Positions 19,147-28,419 of a DNA stretch of 64,000 nucleotides are shown here, one piece after another. How positions within the stretch are numbered: position 1 is the first letter of the stretch; each line of letters opens with the position of its first letter. A model generated the notes under the pieces. The model saw nothing but the letters and a program-made list of their open reading frames with translations. It made no database searches and was not told the origin of the DNA. A program made the translations under genes and the position numbers. Source of the DNA: Parasedimentitalea denitrificans (GTDB lineage: Bacteria; Pseudomonadota; Alphaproteobacteria; Rhodobacterales; Rhodobacteraceae); contig NZ_QHLQ01000018.1 of the NCBI RefSeq assembly GCF_011813015.1, forward strand, positions 18,766-82,765. The letters run 5' to 3'.

Positions 19147-19379
19147 CTCTTCCAGTGAAAGGGCACAATGATTAGCGCCCCAATTGACGATACAATGGCA
19201 TTCCAGCCCGCCGCTTGAAACCCGATACCAAACATCAGCCGAACGAAATAGAACAGAAATGCGCCACCAACACAGATGATGATCGACGGAATATAGCCGT
19301 TACTGGTGAACCCGGACCGCTCGGCCGCGTAGCCAACAATCCCGGCTATCACCACCGTACCCATCAAGGTCAGAAACAT
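19143..19379 (-). CDS. Small three-helix membrane protein
   Basis: The 78-residue, almost wholly hydrophobic product (MFLTLMGTVVIAGIVGYAAERSGF, then SIIICVGGAFLFYFVRLMFG and a last helix) resembles the GlsB/YeaQ family in size and in the AER/ASR bend after helix one. It begins 12 bases after fmt and overlaps the following small membrane gene, so the two probably form a translationally coupled pair of envelope proteins in the deformylase operon. Function is unknown. Confidence 0.65.
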   Translation of the reverse strand: MFLTLMGTVVIAGIVGYAAERSGFTSNGYIPSIIICVGGAFLFYFVRLMFGIGFQAAGWNAIVSSIGALIIVPFHWKR

Positions 19380-19391
19380 CCGGCTCTCCGT

Positions 19392-20297
19392 TTAAAAACT
19401 GTCGCCCGGCGTTACTGGGAACCCACGCAAGAATACTTCACGATCCTGCGCGCCCTTGCCTGCCCGTTGCAAGCGCAGCAACTCAACTGCACCGGAACCA
19501 CAAGCAATGGTGAGGCTTTCGTCCAACACTTCACCCGGCGTCCCCTGCCCTTTGGCCAGACGCGAGGCGAGCACCTTGACCCGCTGCCCGCCAAGTTCGC
19601 TCCAGGCCCCGGGAAACGGAGAAAGCCCACGAATCTGCCGGTCCACCTCAACCGCCGGGCGGCTCCAGTCGATCCGCGCTTCTGCCTTGTCGATCTTGGC
19701 GGCATAGGTCACGCCATCCTCGGGTTGCACATCAGGCGAGAGCCCATCTAGGTGGCGCAGCGCGGTGACAATCAACGAGGCCCCCATCTCTGACAGGCGG
19801 TCATGCAACTGCGCGGTTGTTTCCTCTTCGCCAATTGGCGTGCCTTCGCGCAGCAGAACAGGCCCAGTGTCCAACCCGGCCTCCATCTGCATGATACAAA
19901 TCCCTGTCTCATCATCGCCCGCCATGATCGCCCGGTGAATAGGCGCCGCGCCGCGCCAGCGCGGCAACAGGCTGGCGTGAATATTCAGGCATCCCTTGGC
20001 GGGCGCATCCAGAATGACCTGCGGCAGGATCAGCCCATAGGCCACTACCACCGCCACATCGGCGCCCAGCGCCGCAAACTCTTCCTGCGCCTCCGCTGTT
20101 TTCAACGACACCGGGTGCCGCACCTCCAGCCCCAGCTCAACCGCGCGGGCATGAACAGGCGTTGGCCGGTCCTTCTTGCCTCGCCCAGCCGGGCGTGGTG
20201 GCTGACAATAGACCGCAGCAATCTCGTGCCCGGCATCCACTAAGGCTTCCAAAACCGGAACCGAAAACTCGGGCGTTCCCATAAATATGACGCGCAT
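19392..20297 (-). CDS. fmt: Methionyl-tRNA formyltransferase
   Basis: The 301-residue product has [36 protein letters not shown] at the start and the catalytic block [25 protein letters not shown] (Asn-x-His and the SLLP loop), followed by [19 protein letters not shown] smaller C-terminal OB domain binds tRNA. It formylates Met-tRNAfMet for initiation. It lies directly downstream of three deformylase genes, whose product activity removes the same formyl group. The downstream distance to the small membrane genes is 12 bases. Confidence 0.96.
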   Translation of the reverse strand: MRVIFMGTPEFSVPVLEALVDAGHEIAAVYCQPPRPAGRGKKDRPTPVHARAVELGLEVRHPVSLKTAEAQEEFAALGADVAVVVAYGLILPQVILDAPAKGCLNIHASLLPRWRGAAPIHRAIMAGDDETGICIMQMEAGLDTGPVLLREGTPIGEEETTAQLHDRLSEMGASLIVTALRHLDGLSPDVQPEDGVTYAAKIDKAEARIDWSRPAVEVDRQIRGLSPFPGAWSELGGQRVKVLASRLAKGQGTPGEVLDESLTIACGSGAVELLRLQRAGKGAQDREVFLRGFPVTPGDSF

Positions 20298-20333
20298 TGC
20301 TCTGCCTTCTGTTTGGGGCGGACTAGTTGGCTC

Positions 20334-20831
20334 TTAACCGTTCAACTTCTTGGCCTTGCGCAACAGCATGTCACGTTTGACCTTGCTCAGGTTGTCGAAA
20401 AACATCTTGCCGTTCAGATGATCAATCTGGTGCTGCACACTGGTCGCCTCGATGCCAACAAAATCCCGTTCTTCAACCTCACCCGCCTCATTCAAGAACC
20501 GCACTGTCACCGCACGCGGCCGTTTGATCTTGGCAGACACACCGGGCAGGTTCGGGCTGGCCTCTTCGTGCTCGCGTAGCTCGATCGAGGCATGCAACAC
20601 CTCGGGGTTGGCCATCTTCACCGCCTTGCCCCGCTCTTTTGATCCATCCACAACAGCCAACCGCTGCATCACCCCGATCTGCGGCGCGCCAAGTCCAACA
20701 CCGGGCATCGCCTCCATGGTATCCACCATGTCGTTCCAGATGGTGCGGATCTCATCGGTGACCTCTATCACCTCCTCGGCCTGAGTACGCAGGCGCTTGT
20801 CAGGCCACGGCAGGCAAATACGGGATGTCAT
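20334..20831 (-). CDS. Degenerate peptide deformylase-like protein
   Basis: The 165-residue product has the deformylase fold pattern throughout, but all three signature blocks are altered. Block 1 is GVGLGAPQ (44-51) with Gly where Ala is usual. Block 2, normally EGCLS, reads E-A-S-P-N (90-94), so the metal-binding cysteine is Ser92. Block 3, normally HExDH, is HQIDH (134-138), so the catalytic glutamate is Gln135. Two histidine ligands remain. The protein is therefore probably not an active deformylase, and could bind peptide, ribosome or another deformylase (inference). It overlaps the preceding def gene by four bases and lies 36 bases ahead of fmt. Confidence 0.85.
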   Translation of the reverse strand: MTSRICLPWPDKRLRTQAEEVIEVTDEIRTIWNDMVDTMEAMPGVGLGAPQIGVMQRLAVVDGSKERGKAVKMANPEVLHASIELREHEEASPNLPGVSAKIKRPRAVTVRFLNEAGEVEERDFVGIEATSVQHQIDHLNGKMFFDNLSKVKRDMLLRKAKKLNG

Positions 20832-21325
20832 GAGTGTTTCTCCAGAAATTCGGCCTCGGCCTTGCTACGTTCCGCTGCTGGCAAATGGTCAAAGGTCACA
20901 ACGCCGTTCAGATGATCGAATTCGTGCTGAATGCAGCGCGCCTCGAACCCGTCAAAGTCAGCCATGTGGATGTCCCCCTCGGGCGCGGTCCATTGCACTG
21001 TCACCGCCTTGGGTCGCTCAACAGGCACTAGGATACCCGGGATGGACAAGCAGCCTTCCTCGACCACCTCGGGGATACGTTCTGCTGCCATGATGGTTGG
21101 GTTGATCATGGCCATCGGCGATTTTTCTCCCTCTTTCCATGTGCAATCCATCACAAACAGCCGCTTCATCACACCAACCTGCGGAGCGGCCATTCCACGA
21201 CCCTCGGCCGCGTACATCGTCTCGAACATATCCGCGATCAAATCATCCAGATCCTCACCCTGCACAGAATCACAACGCTGAGACAGGCGGGCATCCGGCC
21301 AGATCAAAATCGGCAATATGCTCAC
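20828..21325 (-). CDS. def: Peptide deformylase, second copy
   Basis: The 165-residue product has the three deformylase blocks in active form: GRGMAAPQVG near 42-51, EEGCLSIPG with the metal cysteine, and CIQHEFDHLNG with both histidines and the glutamate. Arg-Met replaces the more usual Ile-Gly/Leu in block 1. It removes the formyl group from nascent proteins. It is the middle of three tandem copies, overlapping each neighbour by four bases (ATGA), so all three are translated together. Its low similarity to the first copy suggests an old duplication. Confidence 0.9.
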   Translation of the reverse strand: MSILPILIWPDARLSQRCDSVQGEDLDDLIADMFETMYAAEGRGMAAPQVGVMKRLFVMDCTWKEGEKSPMAMINPTIMAAERIPEVVEEGCLSIPGILVPVERPKAVTVQWTAPEGDIHMADFDGFEARCIQHEFDHLNGVVTFDHLPAAERSKAEAEFLEKHS

Positions 21326-21840
21326 TTGCGTGCCATCTCGCGTTTCAGCTTTTGCATTTTGCGGGTAATCATCTGGCGCTTCAGCGGCTTTAGGTAATCG
21401 ATGAACAGCTTGCCTTGCAGGTGATCAATCTCGTGCTGCACACAGGTCGCCCACAGATCATCAAATGTCTCACGCTGTGCATTGCCGTCGCGATCCATCC
21501 ATTCAACGTCTACCACCTTGGGCCGGGTCACCTCGGCATATTGCTCGGGGATCGACAGGCAGCCTTCCTCGTACACGTTGGTCTCATCCGACGAGGCCAC
21601 GATAACAGGGTTGAACATCACCAAGGGGCGCGGAGCTTCACCGTCCTCTTTGACACAGTCCAGTGCGATAATCCGGTCCATGATGCCGATCTGCGGTGCC
21701 GCCAGGCCAATGCCTGGCGCGTCATACATGGTTTCCAGCATGTCATCAGCCAGCTTGCGCAGATCATCAGTGATATCACTCACTGGCGCACAAACCTTCT
21801 TCAGGCGAGGGTCGGGATGGATCAAGATACTACGTTTCAT
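21322..21840 (-). CDS. def: Peptide deformylase, first copy
   Basis: The 172-residue product is the most canonical of the three copies: GIGLAAPQIGIMDR, YEEGCLSIPEQYAEV and CVQHEIDHLQGKLFIDYL, then a basic helix ending KRQMITRKMQKLKREMARK. All metal and catalytic residues are intact. It is likely the main housekeeping deformylase and the promoter-proximal gene of the operon def-def-(def-like)-fmt-two small membrane genes. The start lies 96 bases from the divergent aminotransferase gene. Confidence 0.95.
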   Translation of the reverse strand: MKRSILIHPDPRLKKVCAPVSDITDDLRKLADDMLETMYDAPGIGLAAPQIGIMDRIIALDCVKEDGEAPRPLVMFNPVIVASSDETNVYEEGCLSIPEQYAEVTRPKVVDVEWMDRDGNAQRETFDDLWATCVQHEIDHLQGKLFIDYLKPLKRQMITRKMQKLKREMARK

Positions 21841-21936
21841 GCCCCCGATTTAGGCCATTGCCTCAACCTCCGCAACGCCCCCCTTGCACCTATCGAAATT
21901 AGCAGTAGCTTCACGCCAAGCAAAGGAGTGACCTGA

Positions 21937-23109
21937 ATGAGTTTTGACGACCCTATCGACCGCCGCGGCACCAACAGCACCAAATGGGACAAGATGGAGA
22001 TGCTATACGGCGTTTCCCCAGATGACGGTCTGGCAATGTGGACGGCAGATTCGGACTACGCCACTGCCCCCTGCGTCATCGAAGCTATCCACAAGGCCGC
22101 CGATCACGGTGTCTTTGGCTATTCGTGGGATCACCCCGATTATCTGGCCGCCGTCCAATGGTGGATGAAGAACCGCCACAACTGGGAGATTGAGCAGGAC
22201 TGGATCCTCACCTCGCAAGGGCTAGGCAACGCCATCGCTCTAAGCTTGGATGTCTGGAGCGAACCCGGCGACGGTGTGGTCATTTTCTCGCCTGTCTACC
22301 ACGAGTTCGCATCCAAGGTCGCCAAGACAGGACGCACGCTGAACGAATGCCCGCTGAAACGCGAAGGCGACACCTACGTTCTGGATCTCGATGACGCCCA
22401 AAGCCGTCTGACCGGCAACGAGAAACTGCTGCTGTGGTGTTCACCACAGAACCCTTCAGGCCGCGTCTGGACACCCGAAGAACTGCGCGAGGTCGCAGCC
22501 TTTGCCACCCGCAATGATCTGATTTTGGTTTCGGATGAGATCCACCACGACCTTGTCTACCCCGGCAGCACTTTTGTCCCGATGGACGTCGCAGCCCCTG
22601 ACGCCCGCAACCGGACCGTAACGCTGACCGCGTCCTCCAAGACGTTCAACATTGCGGGACAACGCACCGGCAACATGATCATCCCAGACGACACACTGCG
22701 CAAGGCGATGAAACATCGTCTCTCCACGCTCGACTACGGCGCTGGCAGCTTGGCGATCAACATGATCACCGCCGCCTATTCGCCAGAAGGGGCCGAATGG
22801 GTCGACGCACAGATTGCCTACCTTGAAGGCAACCGCGAGATCTTTGACAAGGCGATCAACGCAATCCCTGGCCTGAAGTCACTGCCGCTGAAATCCACCT
22901 ATCTGGCATGGGTCGATTTTGAAGACACCGGCATGACCCATGACGAGGTTGCAGCCCGCATCCGCGACGTCGCCAAGATCGCAGTCTCCCAAGGCCCCGG
23001 ATTTGGCGCAGGTGGGGAATTGTTCCAACGCTTCAACCTAGCCACCCAGCGCAGCCGCGTGATTGAAGCCTGCGAACGCATGACCCGCGCATTTTCGGAT
23101 CTGCAGTAA
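21937..23109 (+). CDS. PatB/MalY-type aminotransferase, probable cystathionine beta-lyase
   Basis: The 390-residue fold-type I PLP enzyme has WDHPDYLAAVQWWMKNRHNWEI early on, CSPQNPSGRVW with the conserved Asn, VSDEIHHDLVYPG with the PLP-binding Asp, and SSKTFNIAGQRTGNMII with the Schiff-base lysine (Lys235). This set is typical of MalY/PatB C-S lyases, which release homocysteine or thiols from cystathionine or cysteine conjugates. AAAGGAG lies ahead of the ATG. A strong terminator follows. Confidence 0.86.
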   Translation: MSFDDPIDRRGTNSTKWDKMEMLYGVSPDDGLAMWTADSDYATAPCVIEAIHKAADHGVFGYSWDHPDYLAAVQWWMKNRHNWEIEQDWILTSQGLGNAIALSLDVWSEPGDGVVIFSPVYHEFASKVAKTGRTLNECPLKREGDTYVLDLDDAQSRLTGNEKLLLWCSPQNPSGRVWTPEELREVAAFATRNDLILVSDEIHHDLVYPGSTFVPMDVAAPDARNRTVTLTASSKTFNIAGQRTGNMIIPDDTLRKAMKHRLSTLDYGAGSLAINMITAAYSPEGAEWVDAQIAYLEGNREIFDKAINAIPGLKSLPLKSTYLAWVDFEDTGMTHDEVAARIRDVAKIAVSQGPGFGAGGELFQRFNLATQRSRVIEACERMTRAFSDLQ

Positions 23110-23156
23110 GCGACTTCAGACGAATCATGCCAACGGCATAGTCGTTATTAGACACT

Positions 23157-23183
23157 AAAAAGGCCCCGCATTCGGGGCCTTTT
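23157..23183. terminator. Bidirectional terminator
   Basis: AGGCCCCG (23161-23168) pairs with CGGGGCCT (23173-23180) around a CATT loop. AAAA precedes and TTTC follows, so it serves both the PatB-type gene and the converging minus-strand gene at 23206. Confidence 0.92.
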
Positions 23184-23205
23184 CTATTCGATTTGCAAAA
23201 TGCGT

Positions 23206-23562
23206 TTAGGCCGCGTCATTCCCGATCAAAGCTACCGGAGCATCCGGCGCGAGATAGAAATCCAGCGCTGGTTTATCCGCAACCGCAGTGGCGCGTTTAA
23301 ACTCATATTGCATCTCACCGCCCTCGGCCTCGGTTCCTACAATCAGACACTGATACAGGTGATTGGTGCCGTCATATATATCAACCAAACCGCGCAGGTT
23401 CGGGACAACCCCATCTTCAACGGCAAAGCCGTCTTTCCACATCCGCAATACTCGATAGACTTCGCCCTCGACACAAACCCGCAGACGGCTGGACTTCTTC
23501 ATCGCCTTGATACGGGCGGCGTCCAATCCTTCTTGAACTTCTTTCGGTAGGTATGTCGACAT
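23206..23562 (-). CDS. Conserved hypothetical protein
   Basis: The 118-residue product starts MSTYLPKEVQEGLDAARIKAMKKSSRLRVCVEGEVYRVLRMW and continues with VPNLRGLVDIYDGTNHLYQCLIVG and QYEFKRATAVADKPALDFYLAPD. It has no signal or membrane segment. The beta-rich core with two basic turns (KKSSRLRV, then LRG) vaguely recalls PilZ-like barrels, but the RxxxR/DxSxxG pattern is not clear, so I do not assign it. GAGG lies eight bases upstream of the ATG. It stands alone between two terminating regions. Confidence 0.65.
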   Translation of the reverse strand: MSTYLPKEVQEGLDAARIKAMKKSSRLRVCVEGEVYRVLRMWKDGFAVEDGVVPNLRGLVDIYDGTNHLYQCLIVGTEAEGGEMQYEFKRATAVADKPALDFYLAPDAPVALIGNDAA

Positions 23563-23780
23563 CTGGCTAACCTCTACTGTTCCGAATCTAACAGTGCTTT
23601 TCTAAAGTCTAAAATCAAGTGAACTTTTTTAAAATTCGACAATCCCATACATCTTTTTCACCATTGGCTCACGTGCAGCAAAGCTTGTGCACCAACGCAG
23701 AGGTCTTGCGCGTATCCGGCGATAGGACTGCTCGCCAGTCCACACTATCTTTGCTCCAGAACACAAATAGGAGCAGCCAC

Positions 23781-24773
23781 ATGGGACTGTTAATTGACGG
23801 AAAATGGCACGACCAGTGGTATGACACTAAAACCACCGGCGGCGCCTTTAAACGCACCGAAGCCAAGTATCGCAACTGGATCACAGCGGACGGCCAGGCT
23901 GGCCCCTCTGGTGATGACGGGTTCCAGGCTGAAAGCGGCCGTTACCATCTATATGTCTCGCTGGCCTGCCCCTGGGCGCATCGCACACTGATCTTCCGTC
24001 AACTCAAATCCTTGCAGGACCACATCAGCGTCTCAGTCGTGCACCCTGATATGCTGGGCGAAGGCTGGGGCTTTGAAACGGACGAACATGGCGCAACAGG
24101 CGACACACTGTTTGGCTATTCAAACCTGCATCAGGTCTACACCCGCGCCGATGCGGACTTTACCGGTCGTGTCACGGTTCCAATCCTATGGGACAAACAG
24201 CGCAACGCCATCGTGTCGAACGAAAGCTCCGAAATCATCCGGATGCTGAACTCTGCTTTCAATGACATCACCGGCAATACCGATGACTATTGGCCCGAAG
24301 AACTGCGCGAACCGATCGAGGCCGTCAACGCTCGCATCTACAGCACGCTGAACAACGGCGTCTACAAATGCGGTTTTGCCACCACACAAGAGGCCTATGA
24401 CGCAGCAATAGAGCCGCTTTTCGACACTCTGGAATGGCTAGATGACCTGCTGTCCGAACACCGGTATTTACTGGGTGACACACTAACCGAAGCCGACTGG
24501 CGCCTGTTCACCACTCTGGTCCGCTTCGATTCCGTCTATCACCTGCATTTCAAGTGCAATCGCAAGCGGCTGATCGACTACCCCAGCCTTTGGGCCTACA
24601 CCCGCGAGCTGTACCAATGGCCCGGCGTTGCTGAAACAGTTGGCATGCAGCATATCGTGCGACACTACCACTACAGTCACGAAACCATTAATCCGTATCG
24701 GATTATCCCGACCAATCCGGTACTGGACTGGACCGCACCTCACGGGCGCACAAGCGCACGTTCTGCGGCCTAG
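23781..24773 (+). CDS. Glutathionyl-hydroquinone reductase (Xi-class GST, YqjG/ECM4)
   Basis: The product is about 330 residues, beginning MGLLIDGKWHDQWYDTKTTGGAFKR. The thioredoxin-like half contains the redox motif SLACPWAHRTLIFRQLK with the catalytic cysteine, followed by VHPDMLGEGWGFE and VPILWDKQRNAIVSNESSEIIRML. The C-terminal helical half has LGDTLTEADWRLFTTLVRFDSVYHLHFKCN. Such enzymes reduce glutathionyl-hydroquinones. AGGAG lies seven bases before the ATG at 23781; the longer open frame from 23619 has unlikely residues. It overlaps the end of the receiver gene by four bases, converging. Confidence 0.9.
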   Translation: MGLLIDGKWHDQWYDTKTTGGAFKRTEAKYRNWITADGQAGPSGDDGFQAESGRYHLYVSLACPWAHRTLIFRQLKSLQDHISVSVVHPDMLGEGWGFETDEHGATGDTLFGYSNLHQVYTRADADFTGRVTVPILWDKQRNAIVSNESSEIIRMLNSAFNDITGNTDDYWPEELREPIEAVNARIYSTLNNGVYKCGFATTQEAYDAAIEPLFDTLEWLDDLLSEHRYLLGDTLTEADWRLFTTLVRFDSVYHLHFKCNRKRLIDYPSLWAYTRELYQWPGVAETVGMQHIVRHYHYSHETINPYRIIPTNPVLDWTAPHGRTSARSAA

Positions 24774-25132
24774 TGGTGCCCCGCATAATGTTCGACCATC
24801 GCCGCCAGATCCTCTGGCGGCGTCCCGCTCTGCACAAATGCACAGGCGTTGGGACTATGGGCAAAGATCGACCCATCTGAGAAGAAACTGGTGTCGGTGA
24901 CAAAAATCACCCGCGCGTTTGGTCGGCGATAGCTGGCAAAATCAGACACGGCCAGCGCACTGCCATCATCAATCACCAGATCCAGAACGATAATGTCATA
25001 ATCGTCGTCAGTCAGGGCAATGATTGCAGCCTCTTGACTCTGCACCAATGTAACCTCAGCCCTTTGTCGCTCCAGATGCCCCTTCCAAAGCACCCCCAGA
25101 TCCGAGCTACTCTCAACAATCAAAACACTCAT
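24770..25132 (-). CDS. Stand-alone receiver-like protein with degenerate active site
   Basis: The 120-residue product has the receiver fold pattern MSVLIVESSSDL, DIIVLDLVIDDGSAL and ARVIFVTDTSFF, and no output domain. The phospho-acceptor Asp51 and Thr79 are present, but the acidic pair that binds magnesium is E7-S8 instead of Asp-Asp, and the conserved lysine is Gln101. It may be poorly or not phosphorylated. The upstream extension to 25219 has non-coding base use, so I start at 25132, though no good ribosome site is seen. No histidine kinase is nearby. Confidence 0.7.
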   Translation of the reverse strand: MSVLIVESSSDLGVLWKGHLERQRAEVTLVQSQEAAIIALTDDDYDIIVLDLVIDDGSALAVSDFASYRRPNARVIFVTDTSFFSDGSIFAHSPNACAFVQSGTPPEDLAAMVEHYAGHH

Positions 25133-25309
25133 ACAACAACCGGGCACACTCGTTAACACAATGGTTCTCCCACTCGTAACCGTTAAAATAATGTTACCAA
25201 ATTTTACGGTGATCACCAAGTATGGTTGCCTGATGCGCAGTCTTGCACCATATGCACGTAACCATGTTCAAAGTGGCTGAACCTTCAACAGTATTCGTCA
25301 GGCGTTGCC

Positions 25310-26272
25310 ATGCCCAGTTCAACCAATAAAATACCGCAAACTCAAAGAGATCACGGCGGAGGCCTTGACGCCGCCGTGACGCTATATGGCGGCACCCGAT
25401 CCGACTGGCTGGATCTTTCTACGGGGATCAACCCGGAATCTTTCCCCATACAGAACATACAACCCGAAGCATGGACTGCGCTTCCAGACCACAACGCACA
25501 CAAGAACCTAATCGAATCAGCCCGAATCACTTGGCAGGTGCCTGCAGGGGCAGCGATTCTCGCCGCACCTGGTGCTTCGGCTCTAATTGCTACTTTACCT
25601 GCGCTTGCGTCCCCGAAAACGGTGCAAATTACCCCACCCACATACAATGAACACGCCGCCGGATTTCGCGCCCACGGCTGGGCAGTTAGCGATGCAGGCC
25701 CCGCCGAGGCGCGGGTTCTCGTTCACCCTAACAACCCCGATGGTCGGCTATGGTCAGCGCAGGACATCACCGCTCCACTAACCGTCATAGACGAAAGCTT
25801 TTGCGACATCTGCCCGGAACAGAGCCTGATTTCATTGGCCGACCACCCCGGCGTCATCGTGCTGAAAAGCTTTGGCAAGTTTTGGGGATTGGCCGGGTTA
25901 CGGCTTGGATTTGCCATCGGCCACCCAGATCTGATTGCCCAACTGGAAACATGGCAGGGGCCATGGGCGGTTTCAGGCCCTGCACTGCAAATCGGGGCAC
26001 AAGCCCTACAGGACGACGCCTGGGCCACCACCACCCGCAAGCGGTTAACGCAGGATGCCGAGCGACTGGATGCGCTGGTGCTGGCGCGTGGGGGGCAATT
26101 GGTCGGCGGCACGCCTTTGTTCCGCCTATACGAGGTCGACGATGCCGCCGCTTGGCACGATCGGCTTGCCCGCTCTCATATCCTCAGCCGTGTTTTCCCC
26201 TACTCAAAAACCTACCTACGCCTTGGCCTACCACCCTCTAACGGTTGGAACCGGCTAGAGGCTGCCCTATGA
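25310..26272 (+). CDS. cobC: Threonine-phosphate decarboxylase (cobalamin synthesis)
   Basis: The 320-residue aminotransferase-fold enzyme begins with [33 protein letters not shown], the typical N-terminus of CobC (CobD in Salmonella naming), followed by [11 protein letters not shown], a [12 protein letters not shown] segment and [16 protein letters not shown] with PLP lysine Lys190. It makes (R)-1-amino-2-propanol phosphate for the cobalamin nucleotide loop. It overlaps cobD by four bases (ATGA). The receiver gene on the other strand diverges from it. Confidence 0.93.
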   Translation: MPSSTNKIPQTQRDHGGGLDAAVTLYGGTRSDWLDLSTGINPESFPIQNIQPEAWTALPDHNAHKNLIESARITWQVPAGAAILAAPGASALIATLPALASPKTVQITPPTYNEHAAGFRAHGWAVSDAGPAEARVLVHPNNPDGRLWSAQDITAPLTVIDESFCDICPEQSLISLADHPGVIVLKSFGKFWGLAGLRLGFAIGHPDLIAQLETWQGPWAVSGPALQIGAQALQDDAWATTTRKRLTQDAERLDALVLARGGQLVGGTPLFRLYEVDDAAAWHDRLARSHILSRVFPYSKTYLRLGLPPSNGWNRLEAAL

Positions 26273-27180
26273 GCACCGCCGCCATGCTGGTGGCGGCCTT
26301 GCTGCTGGATGCCGCGCTGGGTGAACCAAAATGGCTTTGGTCCCGCCTGCCCCACCCTGCGGTCCTGATGGGGAAACTGGTAAATGCGCTGGATCAGAGC
26401 CTAAATAGCGGCAGCGCTCTCCGCATAAAGGGCGGTATCACCGCCGCCGCGCTGATCGCAGCCGGGCTGATCCTTGGCTGGCTGCTCTCGCTCTTTGGGC
26501 CAATCGTCGAAATCACCTGCGCGGCAATTCTGATCGCACAACGCTCGCTGGTGGATCACCTGTCCGCCGTCGCAACCGGCCTGCGCCGATCTCTACCAGA
26601 TGGTCAGCGTGCCGTGGCAATGATTGTCAGCCGTGACACCGCCACCATGACCAGCCCCCAAGTCGCACGTTCCGCCATCGAAAGCGGAGCTGAGAATTTC
26701 TCGGACGGTATCATCGCCCCCTCTTTCTGGTTTCTGGTTGCAGGCCTACCGGGGCTGCTGGTCTACAAGATGATCAACACCGCCGACAGCATGATCGGCT
26801 ACCGCAATGACCAATACGAAGAGTTCGGCAAAGCATCTGCCCGTATGGATGATCTGCTCAACCTGATCCCCGCCCGGCTGACCGGCTTTCTGATCGCTCT
26901 TGGCAGTGGTCAGTTGCGCCACTGGCGCGCTATCATCAGCGATGCTCACCAACATCGGTCACCTAACGCCGGCTGGCCCGAGGCCGCAATGTCGCGCGCT
27001 CTTGGCCTCGCCCTTTCGGGTCCCCGCTCCTACGACGGGCAAATGCGAGATTTCCCGTGGGTCAATGAACCCGCGAACAAAGCGATCAGCGCCTACGACA
27101 TTGACGCCTGCACCAGTAAACTCTGGCAGGTCTGGGGAATTGCTCTGGCTATGACGGTTGCTTTGGCACTGCTGTTCTAG
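26269..27180 (+). CDS. cobD: Adenosylcobinamide-phosphate synthase
   Basis: The product is about 303 residues with several membrane helices. It begins [34 protein letters not shown], the conserved CobD/CbiB N-terminus, and has [49 protein letters not shown] and [16 protein letters not shown]. It attaches the aminopropanol moiety to adenosylcobyrate in the membrane. Its start overlaps the cobC stop, so the pair is co-translated and supplies adjacent steps of B12 assembly. bluB is elsewhere in the window. Confidence 0.94.
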   Translation: MSTAAMLVAALLLDAALGEPKWLWSRLPHPAVLMGKLVNALDQSLNSGSALRIKGGITAAALIAAGLILGWLLSLFGPIVEITCAAILIAQRSLVDHLSAVATGLRRSLPDGQRAVAMIVSRDTATMTSPQVARSAIESGAENFSDGIIAPSFWFLVAGLPGLLVYKMINTADSMIGYRNDQYEEFGKASARMDDLLNLIPARLTGFLIALGSGQLRHWRAIISDAHQHRSPNAGWPEAAMSRALGLALSGPRSYDGQMRDFPWVNEPANKAISAYDIDACTSKLWQVWGIALAMTVALALLF

Positions 27181-27220
27181 CTAACAAGGGGCAACCTTTT
27201 TTCATTACGGATTGCCCCAC

Positions 27221-28390
27221 ATGCGCCTATTGCCCCTTGCCCTAGCGGCCTGCCTTTTACCCGCCTCTGTCTTTGCCCAATGCGGCGGCAGTTTTTCGGG
27301 TTTTGTCAAAGACCTGAAACGCGAGGCCATCGACAATGGCCACAACGCTGCCGCCACCAAGGCCTTTTTCAAATCCGTCAAACAAGACCCCAAGGTACTG
27401 CGCGCCGACCGCGCCCAGGGCGTGTTCCAGAAACCGTTCATTGAATTCACCCGTCACCTGATCTCGCAGAACCGGGTTGGTCGTGGTCGTTCTATGGCCA
27501 AGAAATACAACGCCACCTTTGACCGGATCGAAGCAACCTACGGCATCGACCGTGGCGTACTGCTGGCGTTCTGGGCATTTGAAACGGACTACGGTGCCTT
27601 TCAAGGGAACTTTAACACCCTGAACGCGCTGGTAACCCTGTCGCATGACTGCCGCCGCCCCGAACTGTTCCGCCCACAAATCTTTGCTGCGCTAGAGCTC
27701 TATGAACAGGGCGCCTTTGACCCGATCAAAACCACAGGCGCATGGGCCGGTGAAATCGGCATGGTGCAAATGCTACCCCGCGACATTCTGGAAAACGGTA
27801 TTGATGGCGATGGCGACGGCAAGGTCAGCCTGAAAACTTCGGCCCCAGACGCGCTGATGTCGGGCGGCAAGATGCTGTCTCATCTGGGCTGGAACCCCGG
27901 CCAACCCTGGTTGCAAGAGGTGACGATCCCCAGCGGATTGGATCTGTCGAAAACAGGCCCTTCGCAAAAGAATTCGGTCTCTAACTGGGCCAAAATGGGC
28001 GTTCAGCCACGCGCAGGTTCACTAGCCAACGGCAACCTTCAGGCCTCGCTTTTGCTGCCACAGGGTCACAAGGGACCAGCCTTTCTGGCCTACCCAAACT
28101 TCGACGTCTATTTTGAGTGGAACCAAAGCTTTACCTACGTCCTGACCGCCGCTTACTTCGCCACCCGCCTAGAAGGCGCCAGTGTCTATAAGGCTGGGAA
28201 ACCCGATCAGGGCCTAAGCGGCGCACAGATGAAGCAGCTACAAAAGAAACTACAGGCGCGCGGTTATGATGTGGGTAAGGTCGACGGGATTTTAGGTTCT
28301 AAAACCCGTATCGCTGTTCAAAAAGAACAGCAACGTCTGGGCCTGCCCGCCGATGCCTGGCCTACGCCAACTCTGCTGAACAAGCTCTAA
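27221..28390 (+). CDS. Lytic murein transglycosylase (MltB type) with peptidoglycan-binding domain
   Basis: The product is about 389 residues with a signal peptide ending LLPASVFA. The catalytic domain has YGIDRGVLLAFWAFETDYGAFQGN with the family glutamate, followed by GAWAGEIGMVQMLPRDILENGIDGDGDG. The C-terminal domain, from about residue 325, is a peptidoglycan-binding repeat (AQMKQLQKKLQARGYDVGKVDGILGSKTRIAVQKEQ). It cleaves peptidoglycan between MurNAc and GlcNAc. GGGGCAA (27188-27194) and TTGCCCC (27212-27218) form a hairpin that reaches almost to the ATG. A TTG at 27212 is an alternative start. Confidence 0.9.
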   Translation: MRLLPLALAACLLPASVFAQCGGSFSGFVKDLKREAIDNGHNAAATKAFFKSVKQDPKVLRADRAQGVFQKPFIEFTRHLISQNRVGRGRSMAKKYNATFDRIEATYGIDRGVLLAFWAFETDYGAFQGNFNTLNALVTLSHDCRRPELFRPQIFAALELYEQGAFDPIKTTGAWAGEIGMVQMLPRDILENGIDGDGDGKVSLKTSAPDALMSGGKMLSHLGWNPGQPWLQEVTIPSGLDLSKTGPSQKNSVSNWAKMGVQPRAGSLANGNLQASLLLPQGHKGPAFLAYPNFDVYFEWNQSFTYVLTAAYFATRLEGASVYKAGKPDQGLSGAQMKQLQKKLQARGYDVGKVDGILGSKTRIAVQKEQQRLGLPADAWPTPTLLNKL

Positions 28391-28398
28391 AACAGCAA

Positions 28399-28419
28399 GG
28401 GCGGGGAATATCCCCGCCC
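28399..28419. terminator. Hairpin terminator between MltB gene and YbjN pseudogene
   Basis: GGGCGGGGA (28399-28407) pairs with TCCCCGCCC (28411-28419) around a three-base loop. The T-rich side is on the minus strand (TTGCTGTTTT), so it mainly serves the converging YbjN pseudogene. Confidence 0.8.
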
